Source: Olsenella sp. An290
Lineage (GTDB): Bacteria; Actinomycetota; Coriobacteriia; Coriobacteriales; Atopobiaceae
Assembly: GCF_002159535.1 (NCBI RefSeq)
Contig: NZ_NFIU01000001.1
Span: 186,001-250,000, forward strand
Length of the DNA stretch: 64,000 nucleotides
Direction of reading: 5' to 3'
The notes beneath the pieces are model-generated. The model was not told the DNA's origin, ran no database searches, and saw only the letters and a list, made by a program, of their open reading frames with translations. Shown in pieces: positions 42,942 to 51,300 of the stretch; positions within the stretch are counted from its first letter, which is position 1; every line of letters starts with the position of its first letter. The translations under genes and the position numbers were made by a program.

Positions 42942-44174
42942 ATGGAGGACAGAGATTTGCTGCCAGTCGACGAACAGCTCAAGGTGATCACGTCCGGGAC
43001 GATGCAGATCGTGCCGCTCGACGAGCTCAAGAAGAAGCTCGAGAAGGGCGAGCCCCTGAACATCAAGCTGGGTGTCGACCCCACCTCCCCGGACCTGCAC
43101 CTGGGCCACGCGGTGCCGCTGCGCAAGATGCGCCAGTTCCAGGACCTCGGCCACAACGTGACGCTCATCATCGGAAACGGCACGGCGCTCATCGGCGACC
43201 CGTCCGGCCGTGACTCCACCCGCCCGCCCCTCACCGAGGAGCAGGTCGAGGCCAACGCCCAGACCTACGTCGAGCAGGCCATGAAGGTGCTCGACCCTGA
43301 GAAGACCACGGTCCTGCACAACGGCGAGTGGCTCAAGGGCCTGAACCTCGCCGAGATGCTCAAGATCATGAGCCAGTTCAACGTGGCCCGCATCCTCGAG
43401 CGCGAGGACTTCCACAACCGCTACACCGAGGGCAAGTCCATCGGTCTGCACGAGTTCATCTACCCGGTGCTCCAGGCCTACGACTCCGTGGTCATCAAGG
43501 CCGACCTCGAGATGGGCGGCAACGACCAGATCTTCAACCTCCTCGCCGGCCGCGACCTCATGCGCGCCATGGGCATGGAGCCGCAGGTGGCCCTCACGAT
43601 GCCGCTTCTGGTGGGCACCGACGGCCACAAGAAGATGTCCAAGAGCTACGGCAACTACGTGGGCCTCACCGACGAGCCGGCCGACATGTACGGCAAGGTC
43701 ATGTCCATCACCGACGAGCTGGTGCCGCTCTACTGGCGCCTGTGCTCCACGGCCGACATGGACAAGCTCGACGCCATCGACGCCGCCTTCGCGGACGGCT
43801 CCGCCGACCCGTACGCGCTCAAGCGCGAGCTTGCCGCCAACATCGTGGACCTCTACCACGGCGAGGGCGCCGGCGCCGCGGCGAGCGCCGCCTTTGACGC
43901 GCAGTTCAAGCGCGCCGAGGCGCCCGAGGACATGCCGGAGTTCTCCCTCTCCGTGGCCGAGGTCAACGACGAGGGCAAGGTCTACCTGGGCAAGCTCCTC
44001 GTGGAGGTGGGCATCGCCAAGTCCGCCGGCGAGGCGCGCCGCCTCGTGGACGGCGGCGGCGTCAAGATCAACGGCGAGGCCGTGGCCCCCAAGTGCTACA
44101 ACGTCGAGGCGTCGCTCTTCTCGGCGGGCACGACGGTCCAGTCCGGCAAGAAGCGCTGGGCGCGCCTGGTGTAG
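42942..44174 (+). CDS. tyrS: Tyrosine-tRNA ligase
   Basis: 410 residues, class I synthetase of the TyrRS2 type. HLGH (HIGH) at 53-56, KMSKS at 231-235, and an S4 RNA-binding domain at about 345-405 (GKLLVEVGIAKSAGEARRLVDGGGVKING). Attaches Tyr to tRNA-Tyr. Start is uncertain: ATG at 42942 has no good ribosome site, whereas a TTG at 42957 has GGAGG eight bases upstream. No T-box was found upstream. Confidence 0.93.
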   Translation: MEDRDLLPVDEQLKVITSGTMQIVPLDELKKKLEKGEPLNIKLGVDPTSPDLHLGHAVPLRKMRQFQDLGHNVTLIIGNGTALIGDPSGRDSTRPPLTEEQVEANAQTYVEQAMKVLDPEKTTVLHNGEWLKGLNLAEMLKIMSQFNVARILEREDFHNRYTEGKSIGLHEFIYPVLQAYDSVVIKADLEMGGNDQIFNLLAGRDLMRAMGMEPQVALTMPLLVGTDGHKKMSKSYGNYVGLTDEPADMYGKVMSITDELVPLYWRLCSTADMDKLDAIDAAFADGSADPYALKRELAANIVDLYHGEGAGAAASAAFDAQFKRAEAPEDMPEFSLSVAEVNDEGKVYLGKLLVEVGIAKSAGEARRLVDGGGVKINGEAVAPKCYNVEASLFSAGTTVQSGKKRWARLV

Positions 44175-44215
44175 GGACGCGTCCTGCGCCCTTCCTGCCA
44201 GCACAACGTCATGAG

Positions 44216-44280
44216 CACGCACAGTTCCGTAACTACCTTTCCCATCTGCGGATGTATGAAGTGAAACGGAGCTGTGCGTG
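44216..44280. repeat. Intergenic stem element after tyrS
   Basis: CACGCACAGTTCCGT and ACGGAGCTGTGCGTG (one G-T wobble) enclose a 35-nt loop with CATCTGCGGATGTATG. Same architecture as the 48.1-kb element, whose loop has TATCCGCAGGTAAAA. Confidence 0.65.
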
Positions 44281-44313
44281 TTGTTCTGTAAGGACGGAGG
44301 AGACGGTAAGGCC

Positions 44314-46848
44314 ATGACAAGAAGGACCACGTTCCTTGAGGCCCACGGCGTGCCGGAGCTGCTGGCGCCCGCGGGCGGGCCGGAGCCGTTCAACGCGGCG
44401 CTCGCGGCCGGCGCCGACGCCATCTACTGCGGCCTGGGCAACGACTTCAACGCCCGGCGCGGTGCCAGGAACTTTGACGAGGAGAGCTTCGCCGCCGCGT
44501 GCCGTCGGGCGCACCTGGCCGACGCTCGCGTCTACGTGACCGTGAACGTGGCCGTGTCCACCGAGGAGCTGCCGCGCGTGCTGGGGCTCGTGCGGAGCGC
44601 GTGGCTGCTCGGGGCCGACGCCTTCATCATCCAGGACTGGGGCCTTCTGGCGGAGGTCCGCCGCCGGTGGCCGCAGATAGAGACCCACGTCTCCACGCAG
44701 GCCAACGTGCAGGACGCCCGCGGCGTGGCGTGGTGTCGCGACGTCTGGGGGGCGGACCGCGTGACGCTCTCGCGCGAGCTCTCCCTGGCCGAGATCTCTC
44801 GCATCGCCGAGGAGGGCGTGGAGCTGGAGTGCTTCGGGCACGGGGCGCTCTGCTTCTGCTACTCGGGCGTGTGCCTCATGAGCTCGCTTTCCGGCGGGCG
44901 CTCGGCCAACCGCGGCCTCTGCGCGCAGCCGTGCCGGCTGCCCTACGACCTCGTGGACGAGGACGGCCGCGTGATGGAGATTCCCGGCGTGGCCACGCAG
45001 GGGCTCGTCGAGAAGAACCGCGGGGTCGGCGGCACCCGCCTGCTCTGCCCCAAGGACTACTGCACCGTCGACCATCTCGCCGAGATGCGCGACGCGGGCG
45101 TGGGCTCGGTCAAGGTCGAGGGCCGCATGAAGGCGCCCGACTACGTCTTCTCCGTGATCTCTGCCTACCGCGACGCGATCGACGCGCTTGCCGCGGGCGC
45201 GGACGACCCGGCCGCCGAGGCCGCGCGCCACCGCCGGCTCAAGCGCGCCTTCAACCGCGACTTCACGGACAGCTACCTCTGGGGGCGCTCCGACAACGAC
45301 ATGATGAGCTACGAGCGCTCCAACAACCGCGGGGAGCTTGTGGGTGAGGTCGTGGGGTCGCGCGCGCTCGAGGACGCCGTCGTGCGCCGCGGGGGCGGGC
45401 GCGGCGGTCGCGAGCGGCTGCGTCGGCACACCCGCGCCGACGTCGACGTGCGGCTTGACGCGCCGGTGGGGGAGGGCGACCTCCTGGAGCTGCGCCCCGC
45501 CGACGACCCCACGCAGTTCCTCACCGTCCACGCGCCCGCCGACGCCGCCGCGGGCGAGACGATCTGCTGTCGCGCGGCGCGCCCGATGCCCGCGGGCTCG
45601 CTCGTGCGCGTGATCCGCTCGCAGCGGGCGCTCGACGAGGCGGCGCGCGTGGCGGACCGGGACGTGGTCCGGCGACGGGCCGTGCACGTGCGCGTGACCG
45701 CGCGGCTCGGGGCGCCGTTCGCCGTGGAGCTCACGTGCGCCGATGGCGCCACGACGGCGCGGGCGGAGGGCTTTGTCGTGGAGGCGGCGCGGACCCGCGC
45801 CGTCTCGGAGGCCGACCTCGTGGAGCACGTGGGCCGCATGGGCCAGAGCGCCTTTGAGCCCGTGAGCTTCTCGGTTGAGCTGGACCCGGGCTGCGGCATG
45901 TCCTTCTCGGCCGTGCACCAGGTACGTGCCGAGGCCTGCTCCCGTCTTGAGGAGGCGCTGCTCGCCCCGTACGCGAGCAGGGAGGCGTGCAAAGGGGACA
46001 GTCACTTCTGCACGCCCGTGCCGGCGCGTGCAGAAGTGACTGTCCCCCCTGCACGCCCGTGCGTGTGCGCGCTCGTGGTGACGCCGGCCTGCGCCGAGGC
46101 GGCGCTCGCGGCGGGCGCCGAGCGCGTCTACGCGCCCGCCGACGCGCTCGCGCGCGGCGCGTGGCCCGCCTGCGTCATCCCCTGGCTCGACGAGGTCTGC
46201 CGCGAGGCGGACCACGACCGGCTCGACCCCTGGGTGCGCCTGGGCGAGCCCGTGGCCGTGGGCAACGTCTCCGAGCTCGCGCTCGCCGCCGAGCGAGGCG
46301 CGCTGGCCGAGGTCCGCTCCTGCGTCCCGGTGCACAACGAGGCCTGCCTCGGCGCCCTTGCGGACGCGGGCGCGGCCGGCGTCTGGCTCTCGCCCGAGCT
46401 CACGCTCGAGGAGGTCTGCGCCCTCGCGCGCGCGTCCCGCGTTCCGGTGGGCCTTGCCGTCTTTGGCCGCGAGCGCGTCATGACGAGCGAGCACTGCGTC
46501 CTGCAGGCGCTCGGCCGCTGCCGGCACGACTGCGCCCGGTGCCCCGAGCGCGCCCGGCGGCTTTCCCTGCGCGACATCGACGGCCGCGACCTGCCCGTCC
46601 GCACGGACATAAACGGTCGCTCGCGCATCTGGTCGGCCCACCCGCTTGACGCGACGCCGCAGACGGCCGAGCTCGTGGCGGCCGGCGTGGAGCGTCTGCT
46701 CGTGGACGGCGAGCTCATGGACGAGGGCGAGGTCACCTTTGCGGTGGAGCGCGCCGTCCGTGCCCTCGCGGCCGCCCGCGCCGGCCGGCGCCCGGCCCAG
46801 CGCGTCGCCGGCGCGACCTCCGGTCATCTTTTCGCGGGCATTGGGTAA
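44314..46848 (+). CDS. U32 family peptidase-like protein (RlhA/YrrO-like), carrying an in-frame palindrome
   Basis: 844 residues. N-terminal U32 domain: PELLAPAGGPEPFNAALAAGADAIYCGL and ECFGHGALCFCYSGVCLMSSLSGGRSANRGLCAQPCRLPYDL with the Cys cluster expected to bind Fe-S; C-terminal DUF3656-like region. The E. coli relative RlhA hydroxylates 23S rRNA; others are called collagenases. Residues about 557-581 (CKGDSHFCTP ... AEVTVPPARP) are the translation of a REPIN-like palindrome at 45984-46057 that leaves the frame open. Start at 44314 follows GGAGGAGACGGTAAGG. Confidence 0.8.
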   Translation: MTRRTTFLEAHGVPELLAPAGGPEPFNAALAAGADAIYCGLGNDFNARRGARNFDEESFAAACRRAHLADARVYVTVNVAVSTEELPRVLGLVRSAWLLGADAFIIQDWGLLAEVRRRWPQIETHVSTQANVQDARGVAWCRDVWGADRVTLSRELSLAEISRIAEEGVELECFGHGALCFCYSGVCLMSSLSGGRSANRGLCAQPCRLPYDLVDEDGRVMEIPGVATQGLVEKNRGVGGTRLLCPKDYCTVDHLAEMRDAGVGSVKVEGRMKAPDYVFSVISAYRDAIDALAAGADDPAAEAARHRRLKRAFNRDFTDSYLWGRSDNDMMSYERSNNRGELVGEVVGSRALEDAVVRRGGGRGGRERLRRHTRADVDVRLDAPVGEGDLLELRPADDPTQFLTVHAPADAAAGETICCRAARPMPAGSLVRVIRSQRALDEAARVADRDVVRRRAVHVRVTARLGAPFAVELTCADGATTARAEGFVVEAARTRAVSEADLVEHVGRMGQSAFEPVSFSVELDPGCGMSFSAVHQVRAEACSRLEEALLAPYASREACKGDSHFCTPVPARAEVTVPPARPCVCALVVTPACAEAALAAGAERVYAPADALARGAWPACVIPWLDEVCREADHDRLDPWVRLGEPVAVGNVSELALAAERGALAEVRSCVPVHNEACLGALADAGAAGVWLSPELTLEEVCALARASRVPVGLAVFGRERVMTSEHCVLQALGRCRHDCARCPERARRLSLRDIDGRDLPVRTDINGRSRIWSAHPLDATPQTAELVAAGVERLLVDGELMDEGEVTFAVERAVRALAAARAGRRPAQRVAGATSGHLFAGIG
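45984..46057. repeat. REPIN-like palindrome, copy 3, inside the U32 coding region
   Basis: 32-nt arms (45984-46015 and 46026-46057) pair at 30 of 32 positions around a 10-nt loop. Core GGGGACAGTCACTTCTGCAC matches copies 1 and 2. Confidence 0.85.
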
Positions 46849-46917
46849 CATGTTCTGCGGACACATCCCAGCTCGCGGGTCCCTCCGGCCCGCGCGCCCC
46901 TGAAGAAAGGACCTCCC

Positions 46918-47154
46918 ATGGCCGTTGACCGCGCACTTCTCGACGCAACCCTCGACGTCATCCGCCAGAGCCTCCAGGCCGACGGCGGCGACGTGGCCCT
47001 CATCGACGTCACCGACGACGGTGTGGTCACCCTGGAGATGCAGGGCGCCTGCGCCGGCTGCCCGCTCTCCTCGCTCGACATGTCCGAGGGCATCGAGCGC
47101 ATCCTCATGGAGCACGTGCCCGGCGTGACGCGCGTCCAGCCCGCCGCCTTCTAG
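46918..47154 (+). CDS. NifU C-terminal domain protein, Fe-S cluster carrier
   Basis: 78 residues consisting only of the NifU C-terminal domain: LQADGGDVALIDV and GACAGCPLSS with C45-x-x-C48, which bridges a labile [4Fe-4S] cluster in dimers. It could supply clusters to the upstream U32 protein or others. AAGAAAGGACC precedes the ATG. Confidence 0.9.
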   Translation: MAVDRALLDATLDVIRQSLQADGGDVALIDVTDDGVVTLEMQGACAGCPLSSLDMSEGIERILMEHVPGVTRVQPAAF

Positions 47155-47155
47155 A

Positions 47156-47169
47156 CGGGCGAGAAGAAC
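47156..47169. repeat. CGGGCGAGAAGAAC word between the nifU-like gene and lgt
   Basis: Reverse complement of the GTTCTTCTCGCCCG word. It starts two bases after the nifU-like stop and ends at the lgt GTG, so its GAGAAG may also serve as the ribosome site. Confidence 0.6.
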
Positions 47170-47997
47170 GTGTTCCTGAACGAGCTCTACCACGCCCTCG
47201 ACCCGGTGGCCTTCTCGCTGGGGCCGTTCACGGTGCGCTGGTACGCCCTGGCCTACCTGGCCGGCTTTGTCCTTGCGGGCGTGGTGATGTGGCGCACGCA
47301 GCGCCGCTGGAGGCTCGGCCTTTCCGTCGACGACGTCTTCTCCATCATGATGGGGATCGTCTTTGGCATCATCGTCGGCGCGCGCCTGTTCTACGTGCTC
47401 TTCTACGGGGCGGGCTACTACCTTGAGAACCCGCTCGAGATCATCATGCTGAGCCACGGGGGCATGAGCTTTCACGGGGGCCTGGTGGGCGCCGTGGTGG
47501 GCGGGTCGCTCGTGTGCCGCCACTACGGGATCTCCGTGGCGTCCGTGTGCGACCTCGGCGTCATCGGCGCGCCGCTCGGCCTGTTCTTTGGCCGCTGCGC
47601 CAACTTTGTGAACGGAGAGCTCTGGGGCAAGGAGACGGACCTCCCCTGGGGCGTCATGTTTGAGACGGGCGGCGCGGTCTACCGCCATCCCTCGCAGCTC
47701 TACGAGGCCGTCCTCGAGGGTCTTGTGATCTTTGCGGTGCTCTATGCGCTCTCGCGCCGCGTGCCGCCGCGCCCGCAGGGCACCTTCACGGGCTGGTTCC
47801 TCACGCTCTACGGTGTCTTTCGCTTCCTAATCGAGTTTGTCCGCGTGCCGGACGCCCAGCTCGGCTACCTCTTCGGTCCCATCACGATGGGCCAGCTGCT
47901 GAGCCTGCCGCTCGTGCTTCTGGGCGTGGGAATCCTGGTGGCCGCCCATCGCCTGGGCCGGCCCCAGCGGGGTTACCTGGACGGCCCGCGCGCGTAG
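47170..47997 (+). CDS. lgt: Prolipoprotein diacylglyceryl transferase
   Basis: 275 residues, about seven membrane helices. GGMSFHGGLVGAVVGG (catalytic His region) and FGRCANFVNGELWGKETDLPWGVMF are the Lgt signature. It transfers diacylglycerol from phosphatidylglycerol to lipobox cysteines such as that of the lipoprotein at 10.7 kb. GTG start; the upstream GAGAAG is the only ribosome-site candidate. Confidence 0.95.
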   Translation: MFLNELYHALDPVAFSLGPFTVRWYALAYLAGFVLAGVVMWRTQRRWRLGLSVDDVFSIMMGIVFGIIVGARLFYVLFYGAGYYLENPLEIIMLSHGGMSFHGGLVGAVVGGSLVCRHYGISVASVCDLGVIGAPLGLFFGRCANFVNGELWGKETDLPWGVMFETGGAVYRHPSQLYEAVLEGLVIFAVLYALSRRVPPRPQGTFTGWFLTLYGVFRFLIEFVRVPDAQLGYLFGPITMGQLLSLPLVLLGVGILVAAHRLGRPQRGYLDGPRA

Positions 47998-48040
47998 CCG
48001 GCCTGGCCGCGCGCGGTCTGGGGCCGCGGGCTTCTCGTCC

Positions 48041-48120
48041 GTTCTTCTCGTCTGGCGCCCGCGTCCCTCTCACCCGGTACCTGCGGCCTTCTTGTTCGGT
48101 GTCGTCGTTCTTCTCGTCCG
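48041..48120. repeat. Cluster of GTTCTTCTCG words downstream of lgt
   Basis: CTTCTCGTCC (48031-48040), GTTCTTCTCG (48041-48050) and GTTCTTCTCGTCCG (48107-48120) lie in the non-coding stretch after lgt. The 370-bp gap 47998-48367 holds these, the stem element at 48126-48210 and the operator at 48290-48312. Confidence 0.6.
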
Positions 48121-48125
48121 GCACC

Positions 48126-48210
48126 GTCGATTAACGCACAAAATCTGACACAGTTTTTTATATCCGCAGGTAAAAATAACGCACATGTCAGATTTTGTGC
48201 GTTAATCGAC
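48126..48210. repeat. Intergenic stem element, 25-bp perfect arms
   Basis: 48126-48150 (GTCGATTAACGCACAAAATC...) is the exact reverse complement of 48186-48210. The 35-nt loop is AT-rich and contains TATCCGCAGGTAAAA. A GTTCTTCTCG word lies seven bases upstream. Confidence 0.85.
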
Positions 48211-48289
48211 GGCGTCGCGCTGCCCGGACGCCGGGACCGCACTGCCCGAACGCCGCGCTGCCCGGCCGGCCCATCTCTCAGGCCTGTGT

Positions 48290-48312
48290 TTTTTAGACAC
48301 GTTGTCTAAAAA
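48290..48312. promoter_or_regulatory. Palindromic operator upstream of the activase-tetR operon
   Basis: TTTTTAGACA-CGT-TGTCTAAAAA, 10-bp perfect arms with a 3-bp centre, 56 bases before the activase start. Size and symmetry suit a TetR dimer. The distal gene of the operon encodes such a regulator, so autorepression is expected. TTGTCT inside it may be the -35. Confidence 0.75.
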
Positions 48313-48367
48313 CCGGCGCGCGAGTTGCTAGAGTACCTCTGTCAGAAACGAGCGAAGGCAGGTGCGC

Positions 48368-51300
48368 ATGGCAGAGGCGAGAAGAACCCTTTCGGTCGGC
48401 ATCGACATCGGGTCCACGACGGTGAAGGTGGTCGCGCTCGCCGATGACGGCGCCACGGTCTTCTCGCGCTACGTGCGCCACGGGGCGCGGCAGGCGCGCA
48501 CGGTCGCCTCCGTCCTCACCGAGCTCGGGCAGGCCTTTCCGGGCGCCGTTTTCCGGGCGGCTCTCACCGGCTCGGGCGCGTCCACCCTGGCCGACGCCCT
48601 CGACCTGCCCTACGTGCAGGAGGTCGTGGCCAACTCCATCGCCGTCCGCGCGCTCTTCCCGGAGGCGCGCACGGCCATCGAGCTCGGTGGCCAGGACGCC
48701 AAGATCATCTTCTTCGAGCCCGACCCGCGCACGGGCGAGCTCACGGTCTCCAACATGCGCATGAACGGCTCGTGCGCGGGCGGCACGGGCGCCTTCCTGG
48801 ACGAGATCGCCTCGCTGCTCAAGGTGGCGCCGGAAGGCTACGACGCGCTTGCCGCCGCCGGCACCACGGTCTACGACATCTCCGGCCGCTGCGGCGTCTA
48901 CGCCAAGACGGACATCCAGCCCCTCATCAACCAGGGCGTCTCCCGCGAGGACATCGCGCTCTCGTCGCTGCACGCCGTCGCCAAGCAGACGATCGGCGGC
49001 CTCGCGCAGGGCCTCGACGTGGTGGCCCCCGTGGTCTTTGAGGGAGGCCCGCTCACGTTTGACCCCACGCTCGTGCGCGTGTTCTCCGAGCGGCTCGGGC
49101 TCGCCCCGGACGAGGCCATCGTCCCGGAGCACGCCGAGACCATCATGGCACGCGGGACCGCGCTCGCCGTGGGGCAGCTCTTCGCCGACCGTCCGGCGGA
49201 CCTCGACGTGCCCCGTGCCGTCGCCGTCCTCCAGGAGCTCGACGGCCGCCCGGCGGAGCGGGAGGCGCCGGCGCCGCCGTTCTTCTCGTCCGCCGAGGAG
49301 CGCTGGGACTTCGAGCGCCGCCACGCCGCGCCAGAGGACCCGACCCCGGCCGCGCCCGTCGACGGTCGGCTCCAGGTCTACCTGGGAATCGACTCGGGCA
49401 GCACCACCACCAAGTTTGCCCTCGTTGACGCGACGGGCGCCCTCGTGGACTCCTTCTACGCCTCCAACGAGGGTGCGCCGCTTGACGTGGCGGCCCGCGC
49501 CCTGCGTGAGCTCGCGCGCCGCCACCGCGCGGCGGGCCACGAGCTCGAGGTCCTGGGCGTGGGGACGACGGGCTACGGCGAGCTCATGTTTGCCAAGGCC
49601 TTTGGCGCGGACCATCACGTGGTGGAGACCGTCGCGCATGCCCGCGCGGTCCGCGACCTCGTGCCCGACGCCACCTTCGTGCTAGACATCGGCGGGCAGG
49701 ACATGAAGGCCATCTGGCTCGACAACGGGGTCATCACCAACGTCGTGGTCAACGAGGCCTGCTCCTCCGGCTGCGGCTCGTTCCTCGAGACCTTTGCGCG
49801 GACGCTCGGCATCCCCGTGGAGGGGATCGCCGAGGCGGCCTTCCGCTCGAGCGCGCCCGCTCACCTGGGCAGCCGCTGCACCGTCTTCATGACGAGCTCC
49901 ATCGTGACCGAGCAGCGCAACGGCAAGTCCCCGGACGACATCATGGCCGGTCTCTGCCGCTCGATCATCGAGAACGTGTTCACCAAGGTCGTCCGCGTGC
50001 CGAGCATGGACGCGCTGGGCGAGAAGATCGTGGTGCAGGGTGGCACCTTCCTGAACGACGCCGTGCTGCGCGCCTTTGAGCAGCGCGTGGGCCGTCCCGT
50101 CACGCGCTCCCCGCACGCCGGCCTCATGGGGGCCATCGGCGTGGCCCAGCTCGTGCGCGAGCGCGCCGAGGAGGGCATGCGCGCCACCGGCTGCCGCCCG
50201 CGCACGGCCTTCGTGGGGTTTGACGCCCTGCGAGAGTTCTCGTACGAGACCGAGACGGGCCTTACCTGCCCCTTCTGCCAGAACCACTGCAGTCGCACCC
50301 GGATCGTGTTCTCCAGCGGGGAGTCCTTCGTCACGGGCAACCGCTGCCCGCGCGGCGAGGTCGTGGGCGACCCGCGCGACGAGGGCGTCCGCGCGCAGGA
50401 GCGCAAGGTCCGCGAGCGCACCGCCCGCGTGCCCAACCTCTTTGCGGAGCGCGAGCGGCTGCTCTTCCGCGAGTACCCCGTGGAGCCCGTGCGCGACCTC
50501 GGGGACAAGGCGCCCGTGATCGGCCTGCCGCGCGTGCTGGCGCTCTGGGAGTGGGCGCCGTTCTGGACCACCCTCGTGCGCGCCGTGGGCTACCGCGCGC
50601 ACCTCTCGCGGCGCAGCACGCGCGCGATCTACGAGCGGGGGCTTCCGGCCGTGACCTCGGACACGGTGTGCTTCCCGGCCAAGCTCGTCCACGGCCACCT
50701 GCGCGACCTGGCGGACGCCGGCGTGGACCGCATCCTCATGCCCTCGATCACCACGGTCCCCTCGGACAACGCCGCGCCCACGAGCCAGTCCATGTGCGCC
50801 GTGGTCAAGGGCTACCCGCTCGTGGTGAGAAACTCCGACAACCCGGAGCGTCGCTGGGGCATCCCCTTTGACGCGCCGCTCTTCCACTGGTACAGCAAGA
50901 AGGACCGCGAGGGGCAGCTCATGGACTGGCTGCGCGCGTGGGCGGGCGTCACGCGCGTGCAGGCCCGCTCGGCGATTCGGCAGGCCGCGGCGGCCCAGCG
51001 TGCCTTCCGCGAGGAGCTGGAGCGCCGCGGGCGCGAGGTCCTCGAGCAGGTGGGTCGCGACGGCGGCTACGCGGTGGCGCTGGCCTCGCGCCCGTACCAG
51101 AACGACGCGCTCGTGAACCACGACCTGCCGGGCCTCTTCGTGCGGATGGGCGTACCCGTGCTCACGGCGGACGCGGTGCCGGGCGTGCACGACGTGGACC
51201 TCTCGGCCAGCCGCATCGACGTGGTGAACAACTTCCACGAGCGGATGCTCGGCTCGGCCGTGATCGCCGCGCGCGACCCGCGCCTGGAGTACGTGCAGCT

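Noticed and set aside
48126-48210. Integron attC site
   Set aside because: No integrase, no cassette array, and the arms are fully complementary, unlike attC sites with conserved bulges.
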